Shown here in pieces: positions 36,401 to 44,014 of a stretch of DNA of 64,000 nt. Position numbers and translations under genes: made by a program. How positions within the stretch are numbered: the stretch's first letter is position 1; every line of letters starts with the position of its first letter. Source of the stretch: a bacterium (GTDB lineage: Bacteria; Armatimonadota; Abditibacteriia; Abditibacteriales; Abditibacteriaceae); NCBI GenBank assembly GCA_004172935.1, contig SDZD01000021.1, forward strand, positions 62,001 to 126,000, written 5' to 3'. The notes below the pieces were generated by a model. That model searched no databases. It had not been told where the DNA came from and saw only the letters and a list, made by a program, of their open reading frames with translations.

Positions 36401-37582
36401 CTATTGTATGTTTTGAGCAACTTTCTGGGCGGCAAAAAAAGCGGCTTTGGGTTGTCCCTGACGGTCGAAAAGTAATGGGTAGTCAGTCCTGCCTCTGACT
36501 GTAAAATCATTGCGCCATGAAGTGCCATCATGGACCCCCCAGAGAGTGACGCGGCCTACATCATTCCTATGACGCAAAAACATAGCGAAAGCTTGCCCGT
36601 AGCAGTCGGCAAGTTTTTGAGAAACGTCTTCCGGCAAACCCGTTGTGTAAGGGTTGGACGTCGGAGTGGGAGCCTCAGTCGCAGCAATGTCGGCGCCCAT
36701 ATTTCCCGAAGCCAAAACGCTGATGTCGAACTCGGTGATCATAACTTTGAGGCCCAGAGCCGCATACATGGTGATGGCTTCGTCGGTTTCCTTGAGAAGT
36801 GGAGACCTCAGCAGCCAATGGCACTGCATTCCTACGGCATTGATAGGAACACCCTGGTCTAGCAATGATTTGAGAAGGCGCAAAGTTTTGTCCCGCTTAG
36901 GCCCGCTTTCGTTGCTGTAGTCGTTGTAAATGAGGAGAGCATCTGGATCGGCTTTATGAGCTGCGCGAAAAGCTTCGGCGATGTAATCGTCACCAATAGC
37001 TTGACGCCAAGGACTGTCGCGCAAAATGGCCTCACCACTATCGCTGACGGCTTCATTGACTACATCCCACTGTTTTATGCGCCCTTTGTAGCGCCCCACC
37101 GCTGTGGTGATGTAGTCGCGCATATTCTGTAACGCCTCCTGACGCGAGAGCAGCTTGCCCCCAGCATCATGGGTGAACCAAGCAGGCGTCTGCGAATGCC
37201 AAACCAGAGTATGGCCAATGGGAGTAGCGCCAGATTCCTCGGCCAGCTCGACCAGAGCATCCGCGGTGGCGAAGGTGAACTGCCCCTTGACCCGCTCTAT
37301 TGCATCGGGTTTCATGGTATTTTCAGGGGTGAAGGCATTGAAGTGCACGCGTGCCAGACTTTCGCTGAGTGAGTCGCGGCCTTGTAGTACCCGGTTACTA
37401 ATCGCGGTTCCGATGAGGAATTTGCCACGGTAAGAGTCCTCCAATGGCATAGTGGCTCTTGCGAGAGTCGCACCTTCCTGTGCTGAAATAGCCGGGGTGA
37501 ACAAAGTCAGGAAGGCCGCGCCCATTATTGAAATCCGCTTTAGTTGTCGCGTGGCGCGCCTGTCTTGAGGTGAAGACTTCAT
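36401..37582 (-). CDS. Secreted GH10 endo-1,4-beta-xylanase
   Basis: 393 residues with a signal peptide ending near ISA-QEG. The GH10 barrel has VHFNAFTPENTMKPD, HTLVWHSQTP, the acid/base Glu177 in WDVVNEAVS and the nucleophile Glu284 in MITEFDIS. It hydrolyses the xylan backbone outside the cytoplasm, releasing short, possibly decorated xylo-oligomers. It lies downstream of a DUF1559 gene and a small lipoprotein on the same strand (gap 96 bases), and so is probably read from the operator-controlled promoter at 38787-38814. It is paralogous to the cytoplasmic GH10 at 46190. Confidence 0.92.
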   Translation of the reverse strand: MKSSPQDRRATRQLKRISIMGAAFLTLFTPAISAQEGATLARATMPLEDSYRGKFLIGTAISNRVLQGRDSLSESLARVHFNAFTPENTMKPDAIERVKGQFTFATADALVELAEESGATPIGHTLVWHSQTPAWFTHDAGGKLLSRQEALQNMRDYITTAVGRYKGRIKQWDVVNEAVSDSGEAILRDSPWRQAIGDDYIAEAFRAAHKADPDALLIYNDYSNESGPKRDKTLRLLKSLLDQGVPINAVGMQCHWLLRSPLLKETDEAITMYAALGLKVMITEFDISVLASGNMGADIAATEAPTPTSNPYTTGLPEDVSQKLADCYGQAFAMFLRHRNDVGRVTLWGVHDGTSWRNDFTVRGRTDYPLLFDRQGQPKAAFFAAQKVAQNIQ

Positions 37583-37678
37583 ATCAGTTGACCGATAAAC
37601 ATGTTGACTTTCGCGTGATGTAAACAGATATCCCTCTTGAGGTGCTTGTCCTTTCCGTTAGTGCTTTCATTCTTTTGC

Positions 37679-37888
37679 TCATCTGGTTACCGAAGAAGCC
37701 GATGTTGAATGCGATTGAGCCTGTTGTTGTTTGGCAAACGCTTCCTGCTTTGCCTTGATTTGCTGAGTTTGCTCGGCTGTTAGCGTTGTTGCTGTAGTTG
37801 TGTTGTTGGCGTTACTACCGCAACCACCCAAAATCACCATTGCCATGCCGGGCACAATTAGAAGTGCAGCTTTCCTGTATTTGATCAT
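37679..37888 (-). CDS. Small lipoprotein
   Basis: 69 residues: basic start MIKYRKAALLIVPGMAMV, lipobox LGGC with Cys at about 23, then a Thr/Gln/Ala-rich, low-complexity tail. It is likely an inner- or outer-membrane-anchored lipoprotein of unknown role. It starts 32 bases after the DUF1559 stop and precedes the GH10 gene, so it belongs to the same transcript. Confidence 0.7.
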   Translation of the reverse strand: MIKYRKAALLIVPGMAMVILGGCGSNANNTTTATTLTAEQTQQIKAKQEAFAKQQQAQSHSTSASSVTR

Positions 37889-37920
37889 TTATACGTAAAG
37901 GGAGCAGTAATTTGCCGACA

Positions 37921-38709
37921 TCAATTGGGGAGTTCGTTTTCAAACACTGTCGAGCAGCCACCCTGATAGCATGCGGGATGGCCGGTGAAGGCTTGATTGC
38001 TGTTTTTGCGTAACTTGAGTGATTTGACGTGTCCATCGGCATACAAGAAGACACTCGTGCTGAGGTGAACGCCTTCAGAGCCGTCTGCTGCTGTGTTGTT
38101 CGTATCCCAACTGGCGAAAGGCTTACGACCATCGGACGAACCTAGGTCACCCGTGTTACTAATTCTCGACCCTTCAAACCAACTGCCAGGAGTATTTCCT
38201 CCAAACTCTGGCTTCCCACTTTCTCCTACCAATAAAGTTAAGGAGGGGGATGGAATGGCAGCCATGCTCTTTCCTATCGGTTGAGGCTCCCAGAAATTAC
38301 CCTGGATTGTCCAAATGTAAGAGAACATTGCGTACGAGCGGCGCACGTTTGGGCCAAAGCCAGGCAAATTTGCCGTAGGATGCGCCGAGTCGCTGGGACA
38401 AGCGAGGAGCTGGACACTCTTAATGTAAGGCTGAATCCTCAAATCCCACGTCGCAGTTTCGCCAGTCGGCAAATTATACGTTCCATTACCTGGATACTTT
38501 TCATCATAGTCCTGGGTGTATTGCATGATACCAAGACCTATTTGCTTCATGTTGCTCTGGCACGATGCACGCCGGGCGTTTTCCCTCGCACGGGCAAAAA
38601 CTGGGAAAAGAATGGCGGCTAAAATTGCGATGATGGCGATTACTACCAAGAGTTCTATTAGGGTGAAAGCTGTTTTGTGGGTGAATTGCTGTTGGTTCTT
38701 GCTTCTCAT
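37921..38709 (-). CDS. DUF1559 (prepilin-like, H-x9-DG) protein 3
   Basis: 262 residues from the ATG at 38709, preceded by GGAGA. Leader [14 protein letters not shown], then [17 protein letters not shown] and [17 protein letters not shown]; the C-terminal motif is [15 protein letters not shown]. It is the first gene after an operator-bearing promoter and is followed by a lipoprotein and secreted GH10, so it appears to be induced with xylan genes. A surface or periplasmic pseudopilin role in substrate capture is inference. Confidence 0.87.
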   Translation of the reverse strand: MRSKNQQQFTHKTAFTLIELLVVIAIIAILAAILFPVFARARENARRASCQSNMKQIGLGIMQYTQDYDEKYPGNGTYNLPTGETATWDLRIQPYIKSVQLLACPSDSAHPTANLPGFGPNVRRSYAMFSYIWTIQGNFWEPQPIGKSMAAIPSPSLTLLVGESGKPEFGGNTPGSWFEGSRISNTGDLGSSDGRKPFASWDTNNTAADGSEGVHLSTSVFLYADGHVKSLKLRKNSNQAFTGHPACYQGGCSTVFENELPN

Positions 38710-38757
38710 GTTAATCTCCAAAAATTTCAGGGTTTGTGGGTAAATAAGTATGGTTGT

Positions 38758-38773
38758 GATGACTCCCGTCATC
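38758..38773. promoter_or_regulatory. LacI-type operator, copy 1 (GATGACTCCCGTCATC)
   Basis: Perfect six-base arms GATGAC/GTCATC around TCCC. It lies 13 bases downstream of the -10 at 38787-38792 of the leftward DUF1559-lipoprotein-GH10 promoter, a position suited to blocking initiation or early elongation. Confidence 0.8.
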
Positions 38774-38786
38774 TTGTGTGAAACTC

Positions 38787-38814
38787 AATATACCCAAATC
38801 GATTAGGTTCTAAA
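38787..38814 (-). promoter_or_regulatory. Promoter of DUF1559 protein 3 / GH10 transcript
   Basis: Minus strand TTTAGA (38814-38809), 16 bases ending GGG, then TATATT (38792-38787). Operator copy 1 follows. Confidence 0.75.
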
Positions 38815-39212
38815 CATATTTTCTAGGTTGAAAAAAACTAGAGGCACTGGATCCCCAATTAATTGTGCCATCAGCCTAATTTTCCAACACCCGGACAGGG
38901 CTACAGGAGTTGACCGACTTTGGTGCAAGAGCTAACTTCAGTGACGTATAGGGGGCGCAATGGACACATGACTGCGAACGTATTGGGATTGTCACTCATT
39001 CGTGTTTATGCCATGCTCAATTTCGCGCTTGATCTGTTCGTCGGGGCGAGCGAGGCGGCAGTATTTGAAGTTAGGGACACTCGATGCCCCTTTTACTAGA
39101 AGTCATTTAGACGACTGCGCTGATGCCAATGCCGCTTTTCCTTCATCCTCGGATTCAATAGACGAAATGGGGCCAAAAGACCCATACATCTATTTCCGTT
39201 GGAGAAGAGAGG

Positions 39213-39240
39213 TTTAGAACCACAGCAATATGGGTATAAT
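39213..39240 (+). promoter_or_regulatory. Promoter of the CE1-type esterase gene
   Basis: TTTAGA (39213-39218), 16 bases ending GGG, then TATAAT (39235-39240). It is divergent from the DUF1559/GH10 promoter, and operator copy 2 begins 10 bases downstream. The intervening 38815-39212 holds no supported gene. Confidence 0.78.
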
Positions 39241-39250
39241 CAAGCATGTT

Positions 39251-39266
39251 GATGACTCGCGTAATC
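39251..39266. promoter_or_regulatory. LacI-type operator, copy 2 (GATGACTCGCGTAATC)
   Basis: One mismatch in the right arm from GATGAC-N4-GTCATC. Located just after the -10 of the esterase promoter, about 100 bases upstream of the start codon. Confidence 0.75.
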
Positions 39267-39368
39267 AATGCGAGGATTGCTTGGAATCAGGCAATTCAGT
39301 AGAGCATTGATTGTGCAGCAACACGAAAAGTAACTTTCCACCCTTCAATTCGAGTGGAAGATAAATTA

Positions 39369-40343
39369 ATGGCAAAATCAACTTCCTTCGCGGCAATGAC
39401 GCTGGCGATCTTGTTAGTGGTTCACACCCCACGCGTATCCGCAGGTCCGACCACTACTGCTGGTACTACCATAACGATGAACACGGGAGCGCAGCTTACA
39501 GCTGCTGTTGAGCCCGCTCGTCAATTGAAGAATATTCCAGTGCCCAGCCCTGGCTGCGGAAAAGAACTGGGGGATTTTAAAAGCGGAATTCACACCATGA
39601 CCAGCGCTGGTCTTGAGCGCAAATACATCCTTGACCTGCCCGATAATTACGACAAGAACAAACCCTACCGGCTGATTTTTACTATGCATATGATGGGCGG
39701 AAGCATGCAGTCTATTGCGAACGATCAGTTCTACCGGCTTAAGCCCTACGCGCAAAAGAACAATATCCCCTGCATTTTCGTAGCGCCTCAGGGGTACACC
39801 GACGGTTCTCCGTGGCGAATGCGCGATGATAAAGACCACATCTTTTTTGCCGACATGCTCGCGCTGTTCAAGGACAAGTTGAGCGTGGATACCTCGCGCA
39901 TTTTTTGCTGCGGTTTTAGCTTTGGCGCGATGGTTACTTACTCACTATCGTTGGAGTTCCAAAAAGACCTGCGCGCGGTGGCCTGTTATGCTCCGGCCAA
40001 CTGGAACATCTATCTTCCGCCTAACAAGCACGAACCGATCGCGTTTTATAGCACGACCGGCACTCAAGACGGCATTTGCAAGTGGGTCAACTCCGACGAG
40101 CGAAGAGAAGGCGGAAAATATTGTGTTCTGACGCACCTTCAAGACAACGGACTTAAGGAGATGCCCGAAATACCCATCGCCACGACTCAGACCCATATCA
40201 CCACTGAATTCAAGGGTCTTGTGCCGGAATACCCGGTGGTATTTGGTTCCTTCGTGGGGGGGCATATGGATAATGCGCGAGACCCTGGAGAGGAAGAAAC
40301 CTGGATTGCGAAAGAGAGCTGGGATTTCTTTATGCGGTTCTAA
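39369..40343 (+). CDS. Secreted CE1/PHB-depolymerase-type esterase (feruloyl or acetylxylan esterase)
   Basis: 324 residues from the ATG at 39369, with a signal peptide ending near VSA-GPT. Alpha/beta hydrolase of the Esterase_phb/CE1 group: YRLIFTMHMMGGS gives the oxyanion region, IPCIFVAPQGY follows, and the nucleophile Ser184 is in GFSFGAM. The late VGGHMDNARDP supplies the likely catalytic His, which family members show as GGH. Such enzymes remove ferulate or acetate from arabinoxylan. The upstream operator and promoter place it in the xylan regulon. Exact acyl specificity cannot be read. Confidence 0.8.
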   Translation: MAKSTSFAAMTLAILLVVHTPRVSAGPTTTAGTTITMNTGAQLTAAVEPARQLKNIPVPSPGCGKELGDFKSGIHTMTSAGLERKYILDLPDNYDKNKPYRLIFTMHMMGGSMQSIANDQFYRLKPYAQKNNIPCIFVAPQGYTDGSPWRMRDDKDHIFFADMLALFKDKLSVDTSRIFCCGFSFGAMVTYSLSLEFQKDLRAVACYAPANWNIYLPPNKHEPIAFYSTTGTQDGICKWVNSDERREGGKYCVLTHLQDNGLKEMPEIPIATTQTHITTEFKGLVPEYPVVFGSFVGGHMDNARDPGEEETWIAKESWDFFMRF

Positions 40344-40581
40344 AAGCGGATACCTCTCTCTAACTTAGAACTGTATGAGCCACTCATAACGTCATTTACA
40401 TGGACTCGGCGCTCAACGCGACTTTAGAAACCGATTGCGCTTTGTTCGTCTCTATCGACAACAGAAAGGGGACGAACTAGTCGGTAAAGAGATGGTTCGA
40501 ATTTTGGATGGATACGGGCCAGCTTCATCTGGATTTTACACGCTCAACCCCGATGGCAGGTTCTTACAAACCTCAAAGTTT

Positions 40582-41382
40582 TTAGCCTTTGGTAATTGTG
40601 GTTTTCGTGGCAGATTCGGCCTCAGTCGCGGCTTGACGCAAGGAATTGAAGAATTTTTCCGTGAGGCTTGGAGCTAATTTCCCGTAAAAGTTGATGACCA
40701 AATCCGCTTTGGCTTTGATTCGGGGATATTTTTCAACCGCCTCCCAGAGTCCTGAATCGCCAACGAAAAGACGTCCTACAAATGAATTGAAGTCTTCCTC
40801 GGTGCTGGCTTTAGCGTATTCGTTGAGAAAGCCTTCTTCCAACAGAGCCTCGCTCAAATTCTCCGAAGCCTGTTGCTTTTTGATGGCTTCGACACCATTG
40901 CCGCGATAGTGAAAGTCGGGCGAGTTGATATGCTGCCAACTCTCTGTGCCGAAATAAGTGGGGAAATTTCGTAGTAGGATGCTGGAAAACTCGGCATGCA
41001 TAATTTCTTCCAATTTGGCATCTGGGACTTGGTCTTTGATGATGGCATATACGGTATCTCTGGAATTGGTTCCGCCCGCCTTGACACCACTGTACGATAT
41101 CCACTCGATGGTATAGATGCACTTTAAATTGGCTTTGAGCACAGCCACCGGGTACTTTGCCAACATCTTGCTCGCGATTTCTCGCCCCCTTTGTTGTTTT
41201 TCAATGTCAAGTGCTCCCGCTTTGGCATCGACTTCTGGTGTCAACCAACTGGAAGGGAATATATCGGAGGAGGCCTGATCTACCACAATTTGGGGATCGA
41301 CATTCTGCTCATCATTAACGGTTTGAGCGAAAGCCACATGCACAGAGATTATTAGGGCGAGAAGCAGGGTAAGCCTTTTCAT
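40582..41382 (-). CDS. Secreted protein resembling putative zinc-binding metallopeptidases
   Basis: 266 residues with a signal peptide (MKRLTLLLALIISVHVAFA). Middle segment EEIMHAEFSSILLRNFPTYF, followed by WQHINSPDFHYRG and GFLNEYAKASTEEDFNSFV. The layout H-x-E-F-S-S-I-L, then a G-F-x-x-x-Y-A-x-S-x-x-E-D-F segment, matches a putative metallopeptidase family seen near sugar-uptake loci, in which HHEF(S/A)xIL is the expected zinc motif. Here the second His of HHE and the H of ExxH are not intact, so activity is doubtful. It lies alone, divergent from GH27; 40344-40581 holds no supported gene. Confidence 0.45.
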   Translation of the reverse strand: MKRLTLLLALIISVHVAFAQTVNDEQNVDPQIVVDQASSDIFPSSWLTPEVDAKAGALDIEKQQRGREIASKMLAKYPVAVLKANLKCIYTIEWISYSGVKAGGTNSRDTVYAIIKDQVPDAKLEEIMHAEFSSILLRNFPTYFGTESWQHINSPDFHYRGNGVEAIKKQQASENLSEALLEEGFLNEYAKASTEEDFNSFVGRLFVGDSGLWEAVEKYPRIKAKADLVINFYGKLAPSLTEKFFNSLRQAATEAESATKTTITKG

Positions 41383-41463
41383 CGGTCATACAGTCCCATC
41401 AATTGTACTGGCATTGGAATGCTACGATTCGCATAAGTTACTCAGAAAAATTTGGTTCAAATG

Positions 41464-41507
41464 TTTGAAGAGGCTGGCTTGAGGGTATAATGATGACGCC
41501 CTTCATC
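41464..41507 (+). promoter_or_regulatory. GH27 promoter with LacI-type operator, copy 3
   Basis: TTTGAA (41464-41469), 16 bases ending GGG, TATAAT (41486-41491), then GATGACGCCCTTCATC (41492-41507) directly abutting the -10. One arm mismatch. Repressor binding would cover the start site. Confidence 0.8.
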
Positions 41508-41553
41508 AAATTAAGGCTTTGCCGTCTCTTCGCCGCTGATTCATGGTTTATCT

Positions 41554-41697
41554 ATGTTTGCGAACTGTTGCGCGTACCGTTGCTATGTCCGCGTGGCAGA
41601 CCTATCGGCGCTTGTGGAGAGCTATGAAAGAGAGCAGTTACAGGTGGAGATGAGGTTAGTTGCCAAGGCTATAGAAGAGGATGCCTTATTGATATGA
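41554..41697 (+). CDS. Possible 47-residue leader ORF coupled to GH27
   Basis: ATG at 41554 opens MFANCCAYRCYVRVADLSAL then VESYEREQLQVEMRLVAKAI and EEDALLI. Its stop overlaps the GH27 start as ATGA, the arrangement of translational coupling. Four cysteine/aromatic-rich residues precede an amphipathic helix. It could be a small protein or a leader that feeds ribosomes to GH27. There is no supporting homolog from memory. Confidence 0.35.
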   Translation: MFANCCAYRCYVRVADLSALVESYEREQLQVEMRLVAKAIEEDALLI

Positions 41698-43766
41698 ACC
41701 AGATTTTGAAGCACAAACTTGCTATTCCTTTATCAGTCGTTGCTGTTGTTGGCGGCTGTGTCGCCATTAGTCATACAAAAGCAGTCGCGGTGCAGCAGGA
41801 GCAGACTCAGGACACAGCCATTTGGCTTGACCAACTTAATCTCGGTGTAGCTTCCCAGGGATGGGGAACACCGATGAAGAACAAGTCGGTGGATGGTAGG
41901 GCATTATCAATTGGAGGAAGAGCATTTGAGCGTGGCTTTGGAACCCACGCCGACAGTTATATCCGCATCCAACTTGATGGTGAGGCGCGTAGGTTCGTTG
42001 CCTGGGTTGGGGTTGACGACGAAGTGAAAGGGCGCGCTGCCGCTGTTGAGTTTGTCGTTGTAGGAGATAACAAGGAATTGTGGAAGAGCGGTGTCATGCG
42101 TGCCAATGATGCTGCGAAAGAGTGCTCGGTTGACGTTTCTGGCGTTAAAATTTTGGATCTTATTGTCAATGATGGAGGCAACGGTAACGATTTCGATCAT
42201 GCGGATTGGGCCGATGCAAAAATTGAAGCCACAGGCGGTAAAAAGTTTGTGACCAGCAGTGTGGCGGCTGTCGAACCCTACATTCTCACGCCTTCTGCCC
42301 CGGCGACTCCCCGTATCAATGGGGCCAATGTTTTTGGAGTCCGACCCGGCTCACCTTTTCTCTTTACCGTACCCGCTACAGGTGACAGGCCAATGAATTT
42401 CTCGGCCAGAGGGTTGCCCTCAGGGTTGACGATTAATTCACAAACGGGCCGTATCATGGGCAAGCTTGCAAAAGCAGGCACCTACAACGTTACGTTGCGA
42501 GCCAAAAATAGCAAGGGGCAGGGACAGAAAAAGTTTCGCATCGTCTGCGGCGAGCGTATAGCACTGACTCCGCCTATGGGCTGGAATAGTTGGAACTGCT
42601 TCGCCAATGCCGTCTCCGCCGATAAAGTCAAACGTGCTACCGATGCTATGGTGAAAAGCGGACTCATCAATCATGGCTGGAGTTACATCAATGTAGATGA
42701 CTTCTGGCAAAATCACCGTGATTCGCCCGATCCCACCTTGCGTGGCAATAGCCGAGATGAAAGTGGGAACATCGTGTCCAACAAGCGCTTCCCCAGCATG
42801 AAGGAGTTGGCGGACTACATTCACAATCAGGGACTCAAAGCTGGGCTGTATTCTTCACCCGGCCCGTGGACGTGTGGCGGTTGCACTGGGAGCTATGGTT
42901 TCGAGAAGCAAGATGCGCAAAATTATGCCAAATGGGGCTTCGACTACCTGAAATACGATTGGTGTAGCTATGGCGGTCTCACTCAAGGAAAAAAGGCGAA
43001 TGACCCGACAATTCCCAATGTCAGTTGGGCGGGCGGTAATGATCTCGAAACTGCCACCAAACCTTATCGCGTTATGGGCAAGTTGCTGCGTGAACAACCG
43101 CGTGACATCGTTTTTAGCCTCTGTCAGTACGGGATGTCCGATGTCTGGAAGTGGGGCGATTCGGTGGATGGTCAGGCTTGGCGCACAACTAACGATATCA
43201 CCGATTCTTGGAGGAGCATGAGGGAGATTGCATTAGCCCAGGATAAGGCCGCCGATGGCGCCAAGCCCGGCAACTGGAATGACCCAGATATGCTCATAGT
43301 TGGTCAAGTGGGGTGGGGTAACCCCCATCCAACGCGGCTCACCCCCGACGAACAATACCTGCACATGAGTTTGTGGAGTCTCTTTTCTGCCCCCCTTCTT
43401 ATTGGCTGTGACATGGAGAAACTCGATGCTTTTACCCTCAATCTGTTGACCAATGATGAAGTTATCGCCCTCAATCAGGATGCCCTCGGTAAACAAGCCA
43501 AATGTCTTCAAACAGTGGGGGATGTTCGTGTGTACGTCAAGGAATTAGAGGATGGAGGACGGGCCGTGGGCTTTTGTAATTTCGGGCGAACGGAGACAGC
43601 GTTGATGTACAAGGATTTCAGCGCGTTGGGGATTACTGGAAAACAACGGGTGCGCGATTTGTGGCGTCAAAAGGATTTAGTCACGCTCAACACGAAGGAT
43701 GAATTCCTGCCTATTACAATCCCCGCGCATGGTGTGGTGCTGACCAAGTTCACGGTGTCCCGGTAA
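41694..43766 (+). CDS. GH27 alpha-galactosidase with N-terminal NPCBM and Ig-like domains
   Basis: 690 residues. Signal-like start (residues 1-30), an NPCBM galactose-binding domain (about 40-185, with FERGFGTHADSYIRIQLDG), a putative Ig/He_PIG domain (about 200-280), then GH27 starting LTPPMGWNSWNCFA. The nucleophile is Asp422 in YLKYDWC and the acid/base Asp501 in RTTNDI; NWNDPDMLIVG is the usual later motif. It removes alpha-1,6-galactose (or beta-L-arabinopyranose in some members) from hemicellulose side chains. It has its own operator-bearing promoter. Confidence 0.92.
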   Translation: MNQILKHKLAIPLSVVAVVGGCVAISHTKAVAVQQEQTQDTAIWLDQLNLGVASQGWGTPMKNKSVDGRALSIGGRAFERGFGTHADSYIRIQLDGEARRFVAWVGVDDEVKGRAAAVEFVVVGDNKELWKSGVMRANDAAKECSVDVSGVKILDLIVNDGGNGNDFDHADWADAKIEATGGKKFVTSSVAAVEPYILTPSAPATPRINGANVFGVRPGSPFLFTVPATGDRPMNFSARGLPSGLTINSQTGRIMGKLAKAGTYNVTLRAKNSKGQGQKKFRIVCGERIALTPPMGWNSWNCFANAVSADKVKRATDAMVKSGLINHGWSYINVDDFWQNHRDSPDPTLRGNSRDESGNIVSNKRFPSMKELADYIHNQGLKAGLYSSPGPWTCGGCTGSYGFEKQDAQNYAKWGFDYLKYDWCSYGGLTQGKKANDPTIPNVSWAGGNDLETATKPYRVMGKLLREQPRDIVFSLCQYGMSDVWKWGDSVDGQAWRTTNDITDSWRSMREIALAQDKAADGAKPGNWNDPDMLIVGQVGWGNPHPTRLTPDEQYLHMSLWSLFSAPLLIGCDMEKLDAFTLNLLTNDEVIALNQDALGKQAKCLQTVGDVRVYVKELEDGGRAVGFCNFGRTETALMYKDFSALGITGKQRVRDLWRQKDLVTLNTKDEFLPITIPAHGVVLTKFTVSR

Positions 43767-43802
43767 GTCCTCTGGTACTGTCATACCAATTTTGAATTAG
43801 AT

Positions 43803-43969
43803 ATGAACAGATCGCTTTTCGGCTATGCAGTCTTTGCGCTGTTTTACCAGTTCGGGCGGATATCGCTCAAAATACCATCATCCATGCTGATGTGCCCGAT
43901 ATCGCGATGGTGCGGGTTGGTGACAGTTCCGATCTCTTTACCACTGACGGACGTATGAAAGAGGTCTAA
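43803..43969 (+). pseudogene. GH43 gene relic (signal peptide plus first catalytic segment)
   Basis: ATG at 43803 gives a signal-peptide-like MNRSLFGYAVFALFYQF. One frame shift later the sequence reads ADIAQNTIIHADVPDIAMVR then VGDS, the diagnostic GH43 N-terminus (NPIIHADVPDxxxIRVGDxYY), in which the Asp is the catalytic base. It then degenerates (SDLFTTDGRMKEV) and stops at 43967-43969. More than 400 codons of a normal GH43 xylosidase/arabinofuranosidase are missing, leaving a fossil between GH27 and GH52. Confidence 0.75.
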
Positions 43970-43972
43970 TAA

Positions 43973-44004
43973 AAAAGGAAGGCGCTAATTAACGCCTTCC
44001 TTTT
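43973..44004. terminator. Bidirectional terminator
   Basis: Stem AAAAGGAAGGCG / CGCCTTCCTTTT with an eight-base loop and A/T runs on both sides. It separates the rightward GH27/GH43-relic transcript from the leftward GH10-GH52 operon. Confidence 0.88.
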
Positions 44005-44014
44005 ATTTTATCTA

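Noticed and set aside
37583..37640. GTTGACTTTCGCGTGATG upstream of the secreted GH10 as an eighth operator
   Set aside because: The arms do not pair (GTTGAC versus GTGATG), and the gene is explained by read-through from the DUF1559 promoter.
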